Source: Candidatus Thorarchaeota archaeon SMTZ1-83
Lineage (GTDB): Archaea > Asgardarchaeota > Thorarchaeia > Thorarchaeales > Thorarchaeaceae
Direction of reading: 5' to 3'
Length of the DNA: 14,577 bases
Assembly (NCBI GenBank): GCA_001563325.1
Contig: LRSK01000198.1
Coordinates: 1 to 14,577 of the forward strand
Shown: positions 1 to 6,762 of the stretch, piece after piece
How positions within the stretch are numbered: position 1 is the stretch's first letter
How the letters are laid out: every line of letters begins with the position of its first letter
Notes under the pieces: model-generated
What the model was told of the DNA's origin: nothing
Database searches by the model: none
What the model saw: the letters and a program-made list of their open reading frames with translations, nothing else
Position numbers and translations under genes: made by a program

Positions 1-24
1 TTCCTAATCAGGAAGAAGGAGTGA
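1..24 (+). CDS. 3' end of a possible TusA-like sulfur carrier gene (partial)
   Basis: Frame 1 from the window edge reads FLIRKKE and then TGA at 22-24, seven bases before the DsrE-family gene. TusA/SirA-family sulfur carriers typically end in a beta strand of the form (Y/F)-x-(F/L)-I-R-K (E. coli TusA ends YLIRKGG, from memory), and tusA genes are often next to dsrE genes. The match covers only seven residues, so the family is inferred from the tail and from context. It could equally be the end of an unrelated gene or chance. Confidence 0.4.
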   Translation, partial: FLIRKKE

Positions 25-31
25 TTCAGGA

Positions 32-385
32 ATGAGCAGTATATTATACGTTCAGACCAGCGACGACCCAGAGCGTCAGTATTCGCCACTTGTCCTGGCA
101 CAGAGTGCCAAGGCGATGGACATCAAGGCAGAGATTTACTATCTCGGTCAGGGTCTGAGAATACTTCAGCCTGAGGCCGCCGAGAAGATAAGAGTCGGTG
201 ACTTTCCAAGCGTCGCCGAGATGCTTCAGAAGACAATTGAGATGGGTATAACAGTCTACGTCTGCGAGGCTTCAAAGCAGATGCTGGGATGGGATAAGGT
301 CAATCTGATTGAAGGCTGCAAGATTGTGGGAGCGGCAACTCTAAATGATCTTGTTCTAGAAGCCGACGCGACAATGTGGTTCTAG
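32..385 (+). CDS. DsrE/DsrF-family sulfur-transfer protein
   Basis: A 117-residue protein of the DsrE/TusD/YchN-like fold. The N-terminus (SSILYVQTSDDPER) forms the first beta strand and loop. The segment around residues 73-80 (ITVYVCEA) carries Cys78 at the position used as the persulfide-carrying cysteine in DsrE-type proteins; Cys96 is a second cysteine. Members of this family pass sulfane sulfur between carriers such as TusA and downstream acceptors in the cytoplasm. Length is normal for the family. The ATG at 32 follows GAAGGAG at 15-21. The gene lies ten bases upstream of the IscS-like gene and is probably co-transcribed with it, suggesting that it feeds sulfur to Fe-S assembly or tRNA thiolation. 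Which acceptor it serves cannot be told from sequence. Confidence 0.8.
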   Translation: MSSILYVQTSDDPERQYSPLVLAQSAKAMDIKAEIYYLGQGLRILQPEAAEKIRVGDFPSVAEMLQKTIEMGITVYVCEASKQMLGWDKVNLIEGCKIVGAATLNDLVLEADATMWF

Positions 386-395
386 GTGAATCGAT

Positions 396-1574
396 ATGGC
401 CAACGTCAAGGAGGTGTATCTCGACTATCAGAGCTCGAAGCCTGTCGATCCGCGTGTCATAGAAGGCATGATGCCGTACTTCAATGAACGGTTCGGAAAC
501 GCTTCAGCACTACACCATGTGGGGGACGTGGCCACGGAGGCTCTTGAGGAGAGCCGCAGAGTCATAGCTGACCACATAAATGCCGATACAGACGAGATCG
601 TCTTCACATCAGGGGCCACAGAGTCAAACAACTTGGCCCTTGTTGGGTATGCCATGCGACAGAAGCGCAAGGGCAACCACATCATCATCTCTGAGGTTGA
701 ACACATATCGATTCGCAACATAGCGAAGTATCTTGAAAGAAGCGGGTTCGAAGTTTCACGGCTTCCAGTCGACAAGTATGGTCGGGTGGACATGAGAAAA
801 CTCGAACGCAGAATCAAGGATGAAACAATCCTGATCTCGATAGGCTATGCAAGCAATGAGATAGGCACTATTCAGCCTGTAGAAGAGATAGGGAAACTGG
901 CTGAAGAAAAGGGAATCGGCTTCCACACTGATGCGGTTGCGGCTGAAGGCCTTCTACCCTTTGACGTAAAGCGAGATGGAATACACTTGATGTCCCTCTC
1001 TTCGAACGATTTCTATGGTCCTCGAGGGATTGGCGTACTCTACATGAAGAAGAAATATCGAGTCAACCCAATTCTGATTGGCGGTGGCCAAGAGAGAGGT
1101 CTGCGTTCGGGTACGGAAGACATCGCCGGGATTGTTGGTATGAGGACAGCGATTGAGATTATGAAGAAAGAGATGCCTCAAGAGGTCAAGCGGCTTCAGG
1201 GATATCGGGACAGGTTGATCAGGACCATCTTGGACGAGATTCCTGACAGCTATCTAAACGGTCATCCAACTGAAAGACTCGCCAGCAACGCGCATTTCAG
1301 ATTCGATGGGGTCGAGGGCGAAGCCCTACTTCTGTCATTCAAGGACAGGGGAATCTCCGTATCAACAGGCTCAGCTTGTACCTCTAAGACTCTGGAGCCA
1401 TCACATACACTCATCGCCACGGGCCTCATTCACGAAGAAGCGCATGGTTCTCTGCAGCTTACGCCTGGACGGTTCAACGAAGATTCAGACATAGACCGAG
1501 TCCTTGAGGTGGTTCCTGAGGTGCTTACACGAATCAGGAAGCTATCTCCAATCTACAATCCAAAGAAGACATAA
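396..1574 (+). CDS. Cysteine desulfurase (NifS/IscS) homologue lacking the PLP lysine
   Basis: A 392-residue class V aminotransferase-fold protein, close to normal IscS length. Conserved features visible are YLDYQSSKPVDPR at 8-20, SGATESNN at 72-79, the PLP-stacking His103 in EVEHIS, ASNEIGTIQP at 152-161, Asp179 in FHTDA, the GGGQERGLRSGT segment at 229-240, and the mobile loop STGSACTS with the sulfur-accepting Cys328. The Schiff-base motif, normally SGHK-x-YGPKG, reads SSND-F-YGPRG: the lysine is Asp205 and the preceding histidine is Asn204. The usual glutamine that contacts PLP (FHTDAVQ) is Ala182. Desulfurase activity is therefore unlikely. I recall that Archaeoglobus fulgidus IscS has the same Lys-to-Asp change, lacks desulfurase activity, and lends its loop cysteine as a ligand to an IscU-bound [2Fe-2S] cluster. 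A role as structural partner of IscU is the likely parallel. It follows the DsrE gene by ten bases and ends nine bases from a convergent gene. Confidence 0.9.
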   Translation: MANVKEVYLDYQSSKPVDPRVIEGMMPYFNERFGNASALHHVGDVATEALEESRRVIADHINADTDEIVFTSGATESNNLALVGYAMRQKRKGNHIIISEVEHISIRNIAKYLERSGFEVSRLPVDKYGRVDMRKLERRIKDETILISIGYASNEIGTIQPVEEIGKLAEEKGIGFHTDAVAAEGLLPFDVKRDGIHLMSLSSNDFYGPRGIGVLYMKKKYRVNPILIGGGQERGLRSGTEDIAGIVGMRTAIEIMKKEMPQEVKRLQGYRDRLIRTILDEIPDSYLNGHPTERLASNAHFRFDGVEGEALLLSFKDRGISVSTGSACTSKTLEPSHTLIATGLIHEEAHGSLQLTPGRFNEDSDIDRVLEVVPEVLTRIRKLSPIYNPKKT

Positions 1575-1583
1575 TTCGTTGGT

Positions 1584-3182
1584 CTATTGCATTCCGGAGA
1601 TCACTTCATTCGGGATGGCAATTCCCCGTTGTCTTGAAAGAACCATTAGAGTCATTCGTGCGGCAGGACTCAGCATTGAGTACTCTATCATGAGTTTCTC
1701 AAGGGCGTCGGACTTGTGCATGCCGACCCACTCATCAGGGCTGTCGTTCATGAGTGGAACACCAGAAGCATTGCAGATTGAGGCTATTGCCTCAGGCCCA
1801 TGAATTACTTGGCCCCTTGTCACCAGAGTGTAGGCCATCTCCTCCACAGGGCTTGGGTCCTTCTGGTCCAAAGACCCTGTTCGGATAGAATCGACCTGTG
1901 GCCACTTCTTATTACTCAGCAACTCCAACCAGAAGGAGAACTCTTCGAACCCCCTCAAATCGTAGGCATTGTAGCGATCTATTATGCCATGGTAGTAGGC
2001 GCGTCCAAGACTGTTGATGTAAGTGTCAAACCGGTCCTGATTGAGAGCTGCTGTGAACTGGGCCAATATCCTCATCCATTCACTATAGAGTAGCATGAGC
2101 CTCCTGTGATCCAGCCCTTCGAGTAACTTGAAATCGAAATCAACAGACCACTTGTCATCCTTCAGACGTAGCTGTCCTAGGGTTTCAGGCGTGTCGGTAC
2201 CACTCATCGCAGTCCTCAGGGCGCGTGCAGTTTCCTTTTCACCATAGATCTGCTCGGCTACACGTAAAGCTATCTCAAGCGCTTCCTTTGCGAGAAGAAT
2301 GCGCCGCTTCTCAGAGGAGAGTGCTTCGATGACCTCCTCCTCTAGGAGATAATCCATCACTCTAAGTAACTCTCTCTCATCATGCTGTGCTCCAAGTTCC
2401 GCAAGTATCTCTCGAACAGTCTGACGCCCGTCGATTAGTCCAGCAAGGCGTGGAATGACACCCACCATCTCAGGATGTAGATTCCGTAGGTCCTTCGTTT
2501 CACTGGACGTGGCTTGAGTGTACCTCAAGAATCGAGTCCTGCCACTCATGAAATCGTTGAAGTCAAGCATATTCCGGAAGCGGATCAATCTGTGAGCCCA
2601 CATCTTTGACATCTCGAGGATTATTTCCCTCTCTGATAGTCCACTCAGCTCGCGGATCTCTTTCACGCTTCTCGACCCGTTAACATACTCTGCAATTGCA
2701 CTATCAGTGATTTCAACAGACTCGGGTTTCACACAGAAATAGGGCACCCAAGAATCTGGCAGAATTCGCAGGGATAGTCTGCTCATCACGCTCTCGCCGA
2801 AGGACTCGAGGTAGGCCTCTACGAAAGACTTGTCATAATCATAAGGGTCGATCACATCAAGCCATTCTGTCTCAAACTCCGTCAGCAATGAGTCTAGCAC
2901 GCGAACGGTATCTTCACCAAGGTGCTGAGTGCCGACGGCTATCAGGTTTACACTACCACCGTTGAACACTGTGAAGAGACGGTCCCCATAGTTCACTTGG
3001 AACACTCGCTGGTCCTGTCGGAAGACTTCCTTTGAGAACATGTCAATGGCCGCGAAGAAACTTGCAGCGAGTACTGGATTCATGTCAAACGCTAGTGGAT
3101 CAAGTTGCATGTAGAACTTGGGAGTGCCACTCTTGTCTGCGAGCAAGATCGCTTCTATGGCATGGCCTGTCACACGGTCCAC
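1584..3182 (-). CDS. Longin/roadblock-like domain protein with two winged-helix modules
   Basis: A 532-residue soluble protein that I cannot assign to a named family. Residues about 7-110 (EAILLADKSGTPKFY, then an amphipathic helix SFFAAIDMFSKEVF, then strands ending in LIAVGT and a helix DTVRVLDSLLTEFETEW) have the strand-helix pattern of longin or roadblock domains, which in eukaryotes and Asgard archaea associate with small GTPases. Residues about 160-205 and 243-290 look like two related winged-helix modules (SVKEIRELSGLSEREI and TVREILAELGAQHDEREL). The rest, 295-532, is mostly helical. The start is a GTG; an in-frame stop lies just upstream and a TATA-like box sits about 30 bases before it, fitting a leaderless transcript. 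The gene sits between the IscS-like and IscU genes in the opposite direction. Its function is unknown; a GTPase-linked regulatory role is inference only. Confidence 0.75.
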   Translation of the reverse strand: MDRVTGHAIEAILLADKSGTPKFYMQLDPLAFDMNPVLAASFFAAIDMFSKEVFRQDQRVFQVNYGDRLFTVFNGGSVNLIAVGTQHLGEDTVRVLDSLLTEFETEWLDVIDPYDYDKSFVEAYLESFGESVMSRLSLRILPDSWVPYFCVKPESVEITDSAIAEYVNGSRSVKEIRELSGLSEREIILEMSKMWAHRLIRFRNMLDFNDFMSGRTRFLRYTQATSSETKDLRNLHPEMVGVIPRLAGLIDGRQTVREILAELGAQHDERELLRVMDYLLEEEVIEALSSEKRRILLAKEALEIALRVAEQIYGEKETARALRTAMSGTDTPETLGQLRLKDDKWSVDFDFKLLEGLDHRRLMLLYSEWMRILAQFTAALNQDRFDTYINSLGRAYYHGIIDRYNAYDLRGFEEFSFWLELLSNKKWPQVDSIRTGSLDQKDPSPVEEMAYTLVTRGQVIHGPEAIASICNASGVPLMNDSPDEWVGMHKSDALEKLMIEYSMLSPAARMTLMVLSRQRGIAIPNEVISGMQ

Positions 3183-3208
3183 CCTGTGAATATAGCTGGA
3201 TTTGAGTG

Positions 3209-3215
3209 AATATTA
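3209..3215 (-). promoter_or_regulatory. TATA-like box for the longin-like gene
   Basis: On the minus strand this reads TAATATT and is centred about 30 bases upstream of the GTG at 3182, the spacing expected for an archaeal leaderless promoter. No Shine-Dalgarno sequence is obvious before the GTG. Confidence 0.4.
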
Positions 3216-3283
3216 GCCTTCTTTGCTGAAACCACCTCGCAGAAACAGGACCCAGAAGTGGGCAGCTGGTTCGTTTCACAAAG

Positions 3284-3290
3284 TTTATAC
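3284..3290 (+). promoter_or_regulatory. TATA box for the IscU-fusion gene
   Basis: TTTATAC preceded by the purine-rich ACAAAG (a possible BRE). Transcription would start near 3311-3315, giving a leader of about 25 bases that contains GAGGAC as ribosome binding site before the ATG at 3339. It would give this gene its own promoter, separate from the DsrE-IscS unit. Confidence 0.5.
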
Positions 3291-3338
3291 AGGTTAACAA
3301 TAGTTTACAGGCGTAGGAAGATACGCGAGGACGGATTG

Positions 3339-4118
3339 ATGAAGTCTACACAGTACAGCGAGAAGGTTCTCGACCACTTCAGAAACCCCAGGAACGTTGG
3401 TGTTCTTGAGGGAGAAGACGTAGCAAGTGGTCGTGTGGGGAATCCGACATGCGGCGATCTCATGGAGGTCTTCATCAAGGTTGAGGACGACAGGATAGTC
3501 GATGCCAAGTTCAGAACCTTCGGCTGCGGTTCAGCGATTGCCACAAGCAGTATGACGACTGAGATGGCTATTGGAATGACACTTGATGAGGCCATGGAAC
3601 TCACAAGGGATGACGTTGCGACGGAGCTCGATGGACTACCTCCAATCAAGATGCACTGTTCGAATCTTGCAGCAGATGCTTTGCATGAGGCCATCAAGGT
3701 GTACCGAGCAAGGCAGGACCCTGAAACGATTGTGAGTAAAGAACCGGAATTCGAGAAGCCCGAATGCGTGATTGGACAGGACGAGTTCCTTGACAAGGGA
3801 GTCTACCTTGATGTTAATGATCTTGAGGACCTGTCAGACCAGAGAATATTGGTCCTTCATACCGGTGATGAATCCGTCGAGGCAGCCTTGGAACTAACTG
3901 CACAGACAGACCGAGTAGTACTTCTCACACCTGAGAAGGAGATAGTCACCACAGATGAGCTGAAACAAGAACTTGAGAGATCAAGCATTAAGATCATATC
4001 AGAATCGCGTCTTCTGGAGATTCGTGGTGAGTTCGAGGTAGAGAGAGTACTGATTCATAATCTAGACGAGGATGAAGAGTACGAACTTTTCGTGGATGCC
4101 GTTGTCATAATCGAGTAA
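3339..4118 (+). CDS. IscU Fe-S scaffold fused to a degenerate thioredoxin-reductase NADPH lobe
   Basis: A 259-residue protein. Residues 1-128 are an IscU/NifU-N scaffold with the three cluster-ligand cysteines Cys38 (NPTCGD), Cys63 (FGCGSA) and Cys107 (KMHCSN), plus the regulatory Asp40 and His106; it opens YSEKVLDHFRNPRN as usual. IscU normally ends near 125-130. Here residues about 140-259 continue into a domain that follows the NAD(P)H lobe of thioredoxin reductase in order. KGVYLDVND at 153-161 corresponds to KGVSYCAVCD, so both redox cysteines are gone. ILVLHTGDESVEAALELT at 170-187 corresponds to the GGGDSAVEEAL dinucleotide motif with its first glycines lost. The HRR phosphate-binding motif is absent, and the end FVDAVVIIE matches the lobe's last strand. 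No FAD domain is present. The reading frame could extend upstream to 3258, but IscU homology, the GAGGAC site and the TATA box favour ATG 3339. The fused lobe is probably a binding platform, not a reductase. Confidence 0.9.
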   Translation: MKSTQYSEKVLDHFRNPRNVGVLEGEDVASGRVGNPTCGDLMEVFIKVEDDRIVDAKFRTFGCGSAIATSSMTTEMAIGMTLDEAMELTRDDVATELDGLPPIKMHCSNLAADALHEAIKVYRARQDPETIVSKEPEFEKPECVIGQDEFLDKGVYLDVNDLEDLSDQRILVLHTGDESVEAALELTAQTDRVVLLTPEKEIVTTDELKQELERSSIKIISESRLLEIRGEFEVERVLIHNLDEDEEYELFVDAVVIIE

Positions 4119-4130
4119 ACGCGAATGATG

Positions 4131-4150
4131 GGATGCTGTCCGAGGCATCC
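4131..4150. repeat. Short inverted repeat after the IscU-fusion gene
   Basis: GGATGC (4131-4136) and GCATCC (4145-4150) form a perfect six-base inverted repeat with an eight-base loop, 12 bases after the stop codon of the IscU fusion. There is no T-run after it, and it touches the TATA-like element of the next gene, so it could be a weak terminator, an operator, or neither. Confidence 0.35.
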
Positions 4151-4151
4151 G

Positions 4152-4159
4152 GTAAATAC
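4152..4159 (+). promoter_or_regulatory. TATA-like box for the GNAT gene
   Basis: GTAAATAC is centred about 32 bases upstream of the ATG at 4187. No ribosome binding site precedes that ATG, so a leaderless transcript is plausible. Confidence 0.4.
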
Positions 4160-4186
4160 AATTGACACGCCTACTCCGAGAGTGGC

Positions 4187-4645
4187 ATGCGGACTGTGAG
4201 AGAGGCTTCTGAATCTGATAGAGAACTACTTGTCAGACTCTTTGTTTCAGAGGTTGAAGATGACGTCAAGCTTGCTGGGGATTTTGCAGAAGATCTACTT
4301 CGATTCAGGACCATTCTTTGTCTTGAAGACGAGGAAGTCATCGGCACTGTGAGTTGGGATATCAGAGGAGGTCTTGACGATGGCGTTGTCGAATTGATCG
4401 GGCTTGGTGTCAACCCTCAATACCGAAGACAGGGAGTCGCCAAGGAGCTTGTTCAGACACTTATTCAAGCGGCCTCAGACCACTACTCAAGCAAGGGCCA
4501 CCATCTCAGAGTCATATACCTCTTCATGGAAAAGGAGAACGAACTTGGACGCTCATTCTACGAGACGATTGGTTTCAGAGAGGTTGCAGAGGTTCCAGAG
4601 TTGTATCCTCACGATGATGCAACAATATGGACTTTACACCTCTGA
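4187..4645 (+). CDS. GNAT-family N-acetyltransferase
   Basis: A 152-residue protein covering a complete GNAT domain. The beta1 strand is MRTVREASESDREL. Motif A is visible as VELIGLGVNPQYRRQGVAKEL (about residues 69-89), whose R-R-x-G-V-A is the pyrophosphate-binding loop for acetyl-CoA. Motif B is NELGRSFYETIGFRE, with the usual tyrosine. Acceptor substrate cannot be inferred; the family covers protein N-termini, side chains and small molecules. The gene ends 11 bases before the chosen start of the zinc-ribbon methyltransferase and may be co-transcribed with it, but a functional link is not established. Confidence 0.88.
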   Translation: MRTVREASESDRELLVRLFVSEVEDDVKLAGDFAEDLLRFRTILCLEDEEVIGTVSWDIRGGLDDGVVELIGLGVNPQYRRQGVAKELVQTLIQAASDHYSSKGHHLRVIYLFMEKENELGRSFYETIGFREVAEVPELYPHDDATIWTLHL

Positions 4646-4656
4646 GGGTGCATGAT

Positions 4657-6762
4657 ATGGTGTTCATCGAGAGAGACTTTCCAAGTCAGGCAATCGACGA
4701 GATTGCTTGGAGCGAGAGCAACTCTCGAAAGCCGATATACCACATGCACAAATGGTTCGCAAGGAGGGTGGGTTGCACTTTCAGGGCGATCATTCTCGCT
4801 AGTTTCCTAGAAGAGGATCCCATGACCAGATTCTATGACCACGTACAGTTGACCAATGCAGAAGGCAACCCGCCCATTGTACTCGACCCATTCATGGGGG
4901 GCGGCACCACAATCGTTGAAGGTCATCGGCTTGGCTGCAGGATGATCGGCATAGACGTCAATCCCATGGCATGGTTCATCACGAAGAAGGAGCTTGAGAG
5001 CGTCGATGTCGATAGCGCGAATGAGGAGTTCAAGAGAATAGAGAATGCGGTAAGCCAGGAGATTCTGTCGTTATATAAGACGAAATGCAACTGTGACAGC
5101 GAAACAGATTCGATGTACTTCTTCTGGGTACGGAAGATCCAGTGTCGGTCCTGTGGTGAAGAAGTGTTCTTGTTCAAGTCATTCCTTCTAGGGAAGCTTA
5201 GCACCGGGGAAAGAGTATACTACTGCCCCTGGTGCAACAAGATAGTATCCTCGAAGGAAGCCCCTATATGTGACTGTGGGAGGGACCTTTCAGAAGCATA
5301 CACAACCAACAAGGGTTATGTCTGCCCTTCATGCGGGTTCCTTGGAGATTTGACCACCGCATGGTTGTCAAGGCGAAATCCACCTGATGAAAGCATTTTT
5401 GCCATAGAGTTCGATTGCGAGGTCTGCGGAAGAGGCTATAAGACACCTGATGAGAACGACGTTTCTCGCTTTGAGGCTGCCAAGAGACAGTTCCTGGATA
5501 GAAGAAGGCAGCTGTTTGAAACGGTAATCCCTGACGTCGAGATACCTTGGCATGATATGGCGACAATGCGTCCTCGATGCAGAGCATATGAGAAATATCA
5601 TCAGCTCTTCAACGAACGACAGCTCCTTTCACTTTCAATGATAATGGAGGAAATCCTCAAGATTGACAATCTCGCCCTGAGAGAATTCTTTCTTCTGACC
5701 TTCTCAGATTCATTGAATGCAAACAATATGTTCTGCATCTACAATTCTACTGCGAGGAAACTTGAACCACTCTTTGGAGGCCACTATTTCTCTCCTCCAA
5801 CGACACCTGTAGAGAACAATGTCTGGGGAGGCAGGCTCGGAAGAGGTACTTTCAGAAGGTACTTCCTGAAGGGTGTCAGAGCGCTCAAGTATCAGAACAG
5901 CCCCCACGAAGTGAGGTTTAACTCAGACACATCCCCGAATGGGTCTGCGAGAGTGAGAGAGCGTGTGGTCATCCAGGGCGACCGAATAGGTGCGGAGTTT
6001 GTCAGCAGATTCGAGGAACTGGAGAGTGGCAAAGACATATTTCTGAGATGCTCCTCATCGGAAGAACTTGATTTCCTTCCGGACAAATGTATCGATGCTG
6101 TAGTTACTGATCCACCCTATTATGACAATATTATGTACTCAGAGCTCTCTGACTTCTTCTACGTGTGGATTCAGAAGGCCATGGCGAGCAATCTTCCGGA
6201 CGTCTTTGGAGAACCGACCAGTTCCAATCAGAGAGAGATTCTCGTTCATTCGAAGGCTGGCAAAGATGACGATTTCTTCGTCGGTTCAATGACGCGAGCA
6301 TACCAAGAACTTCACAGGGTGCTCAAGGATGACGGTCTCCTTACCTTCGTCTACCAACATAAGCGCCCAAAGGCGTGGACTGCACTTCTCAGGATTCTTC
6401 TTGCATCCGGGTTCTACGTCGAAGCAGTGTACCCAACTCATGGAGAGACTCCCAGTGGCGTTCGGGCTCACGGCTTGCACTACAACACAATTCTGGTGTG
6501 CAAGAAGAGGAGAAGCAAACCACACACTGTGTTTGATGACAAGCTGAGAGATAGAATATGTTCTGAGATTGCTGAAATCCTTGACGAACATCCTGAAGTT
6601 AGAGAGAGGGAGGCAACCATGCTTGCCATGGGAAAGGCAATCCAAGTCTACACGAAGTCAATCGATTTCAAGGACCTGAATGGGAAGAATGAGACACTAG
6701 AGAGAGCGATGGGCATGCTGGAGAGTTTTGTTCATGATTGTGTCAAGACGCGACCGAAATGA
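4657..6762 (+). CDS. Zinc-ribbon DNA (adenine?) amino-methyltransferase, DUF1156/COG1743-like
   Basis: A 701-residue SAM-dependent DNA amino-methyltransferase. The N-terminus has HMHKWFARRVG (29-39), the hallmark of DUF1156-type methylases. The SAM-binding motif I, DPFMGGGT, is at 77-84, and the catalytic motif IV, DPPYYDN, is at 485-491, followed by the rest of the Rossmann core. The 400-residue insert between them, where target recognition is expected, carries CxxC pairs at 163/166, 190/193 and 223/226, CxC at 205/207, and another pair at 254/257, enough for two or more zinc ribbons. Motif order is that of the alpha group. I start it at ATG 4657, which has GAGGGTG six bases upstream; a frame opening at 4627 would overlap the GNAT gene. 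Its stop codon abuts that of a second methyltransferase. No cognate nuclease is seen; it may be a solitary methylase or part of a defence module. Confidence 0.88.
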   Translation: MVFIERDFPSQAIDEIAWSESNSRKPIYHMHKWFARRVGCTFRAIILASFLEEDPMTRFYDHVQLTNAEGNPPIVLDPFMGGGTTIVEGHRLGCRMIGIDVNPMAWFITKKELESVDVDSANEEFKRIENAVSQEILSLYKTKCNCDSETDSMYFFWVRKIQCRSCGEEVFLFKSFLLGKLSTGERVYYCPWCNKIVSSKEAPICDCGRDLSEAYTTNKGYVCPSCGFLGDLTTAWLSRRNPPDESIFAIEFDCEVCGRGYKTPDENDVSRFEAAKRQFLDRRRQLFETVIPDVEIPWHDMATMRPRCRAYEKYHQLFNERQLLSLSMIMEEILKIDNLALREFFLLTFSDSLNANNMFCIYNSTARKLEPLFGGHYFSPPTTPVENNVWGGRLGRGTFRRYFLKGVRALKYQNSPHEVRFNSDTSPNGSARVRERVVIQGDRIGAEFVSRFEELESGKDIFLRCSSSEELDFLPDKCIDAVVTDPPYYDNIMYSELSDFFYVWIQKAMASNLPDVFGEPTSSNQREILVHSKAGKDDDFFVGSMTRAYQELHRVLKDDGLLTFVYQHKRPKAWTALLRILLASGFYVEAVYPTHGETPSGVRAHGLHYNTILVCKKRRSKPHTVFDDKLRDRICSEIAEILDEHPEVREREATMLAMGKAIQVYTKSIDFKDLNGKNETLERAMGMLESFVHDCVKTRPK

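Noticed and set aside
428..817. Minus-strand frame opposite the IscS-like gene, and similar long antisense frames opposite the methylases, deaminase and Cys/Met enzyme
   Set aside because: They mirror strong coding sequence, have serine- or proline-rich low-information translations, and no start signals.
3258..3338. Upstream extension of the IscU-fusion frame
   Set aside because: It would add 27 residues before the conserved IscU start and runs across the TATA box; ATG 3339 with GAGGAC is better.
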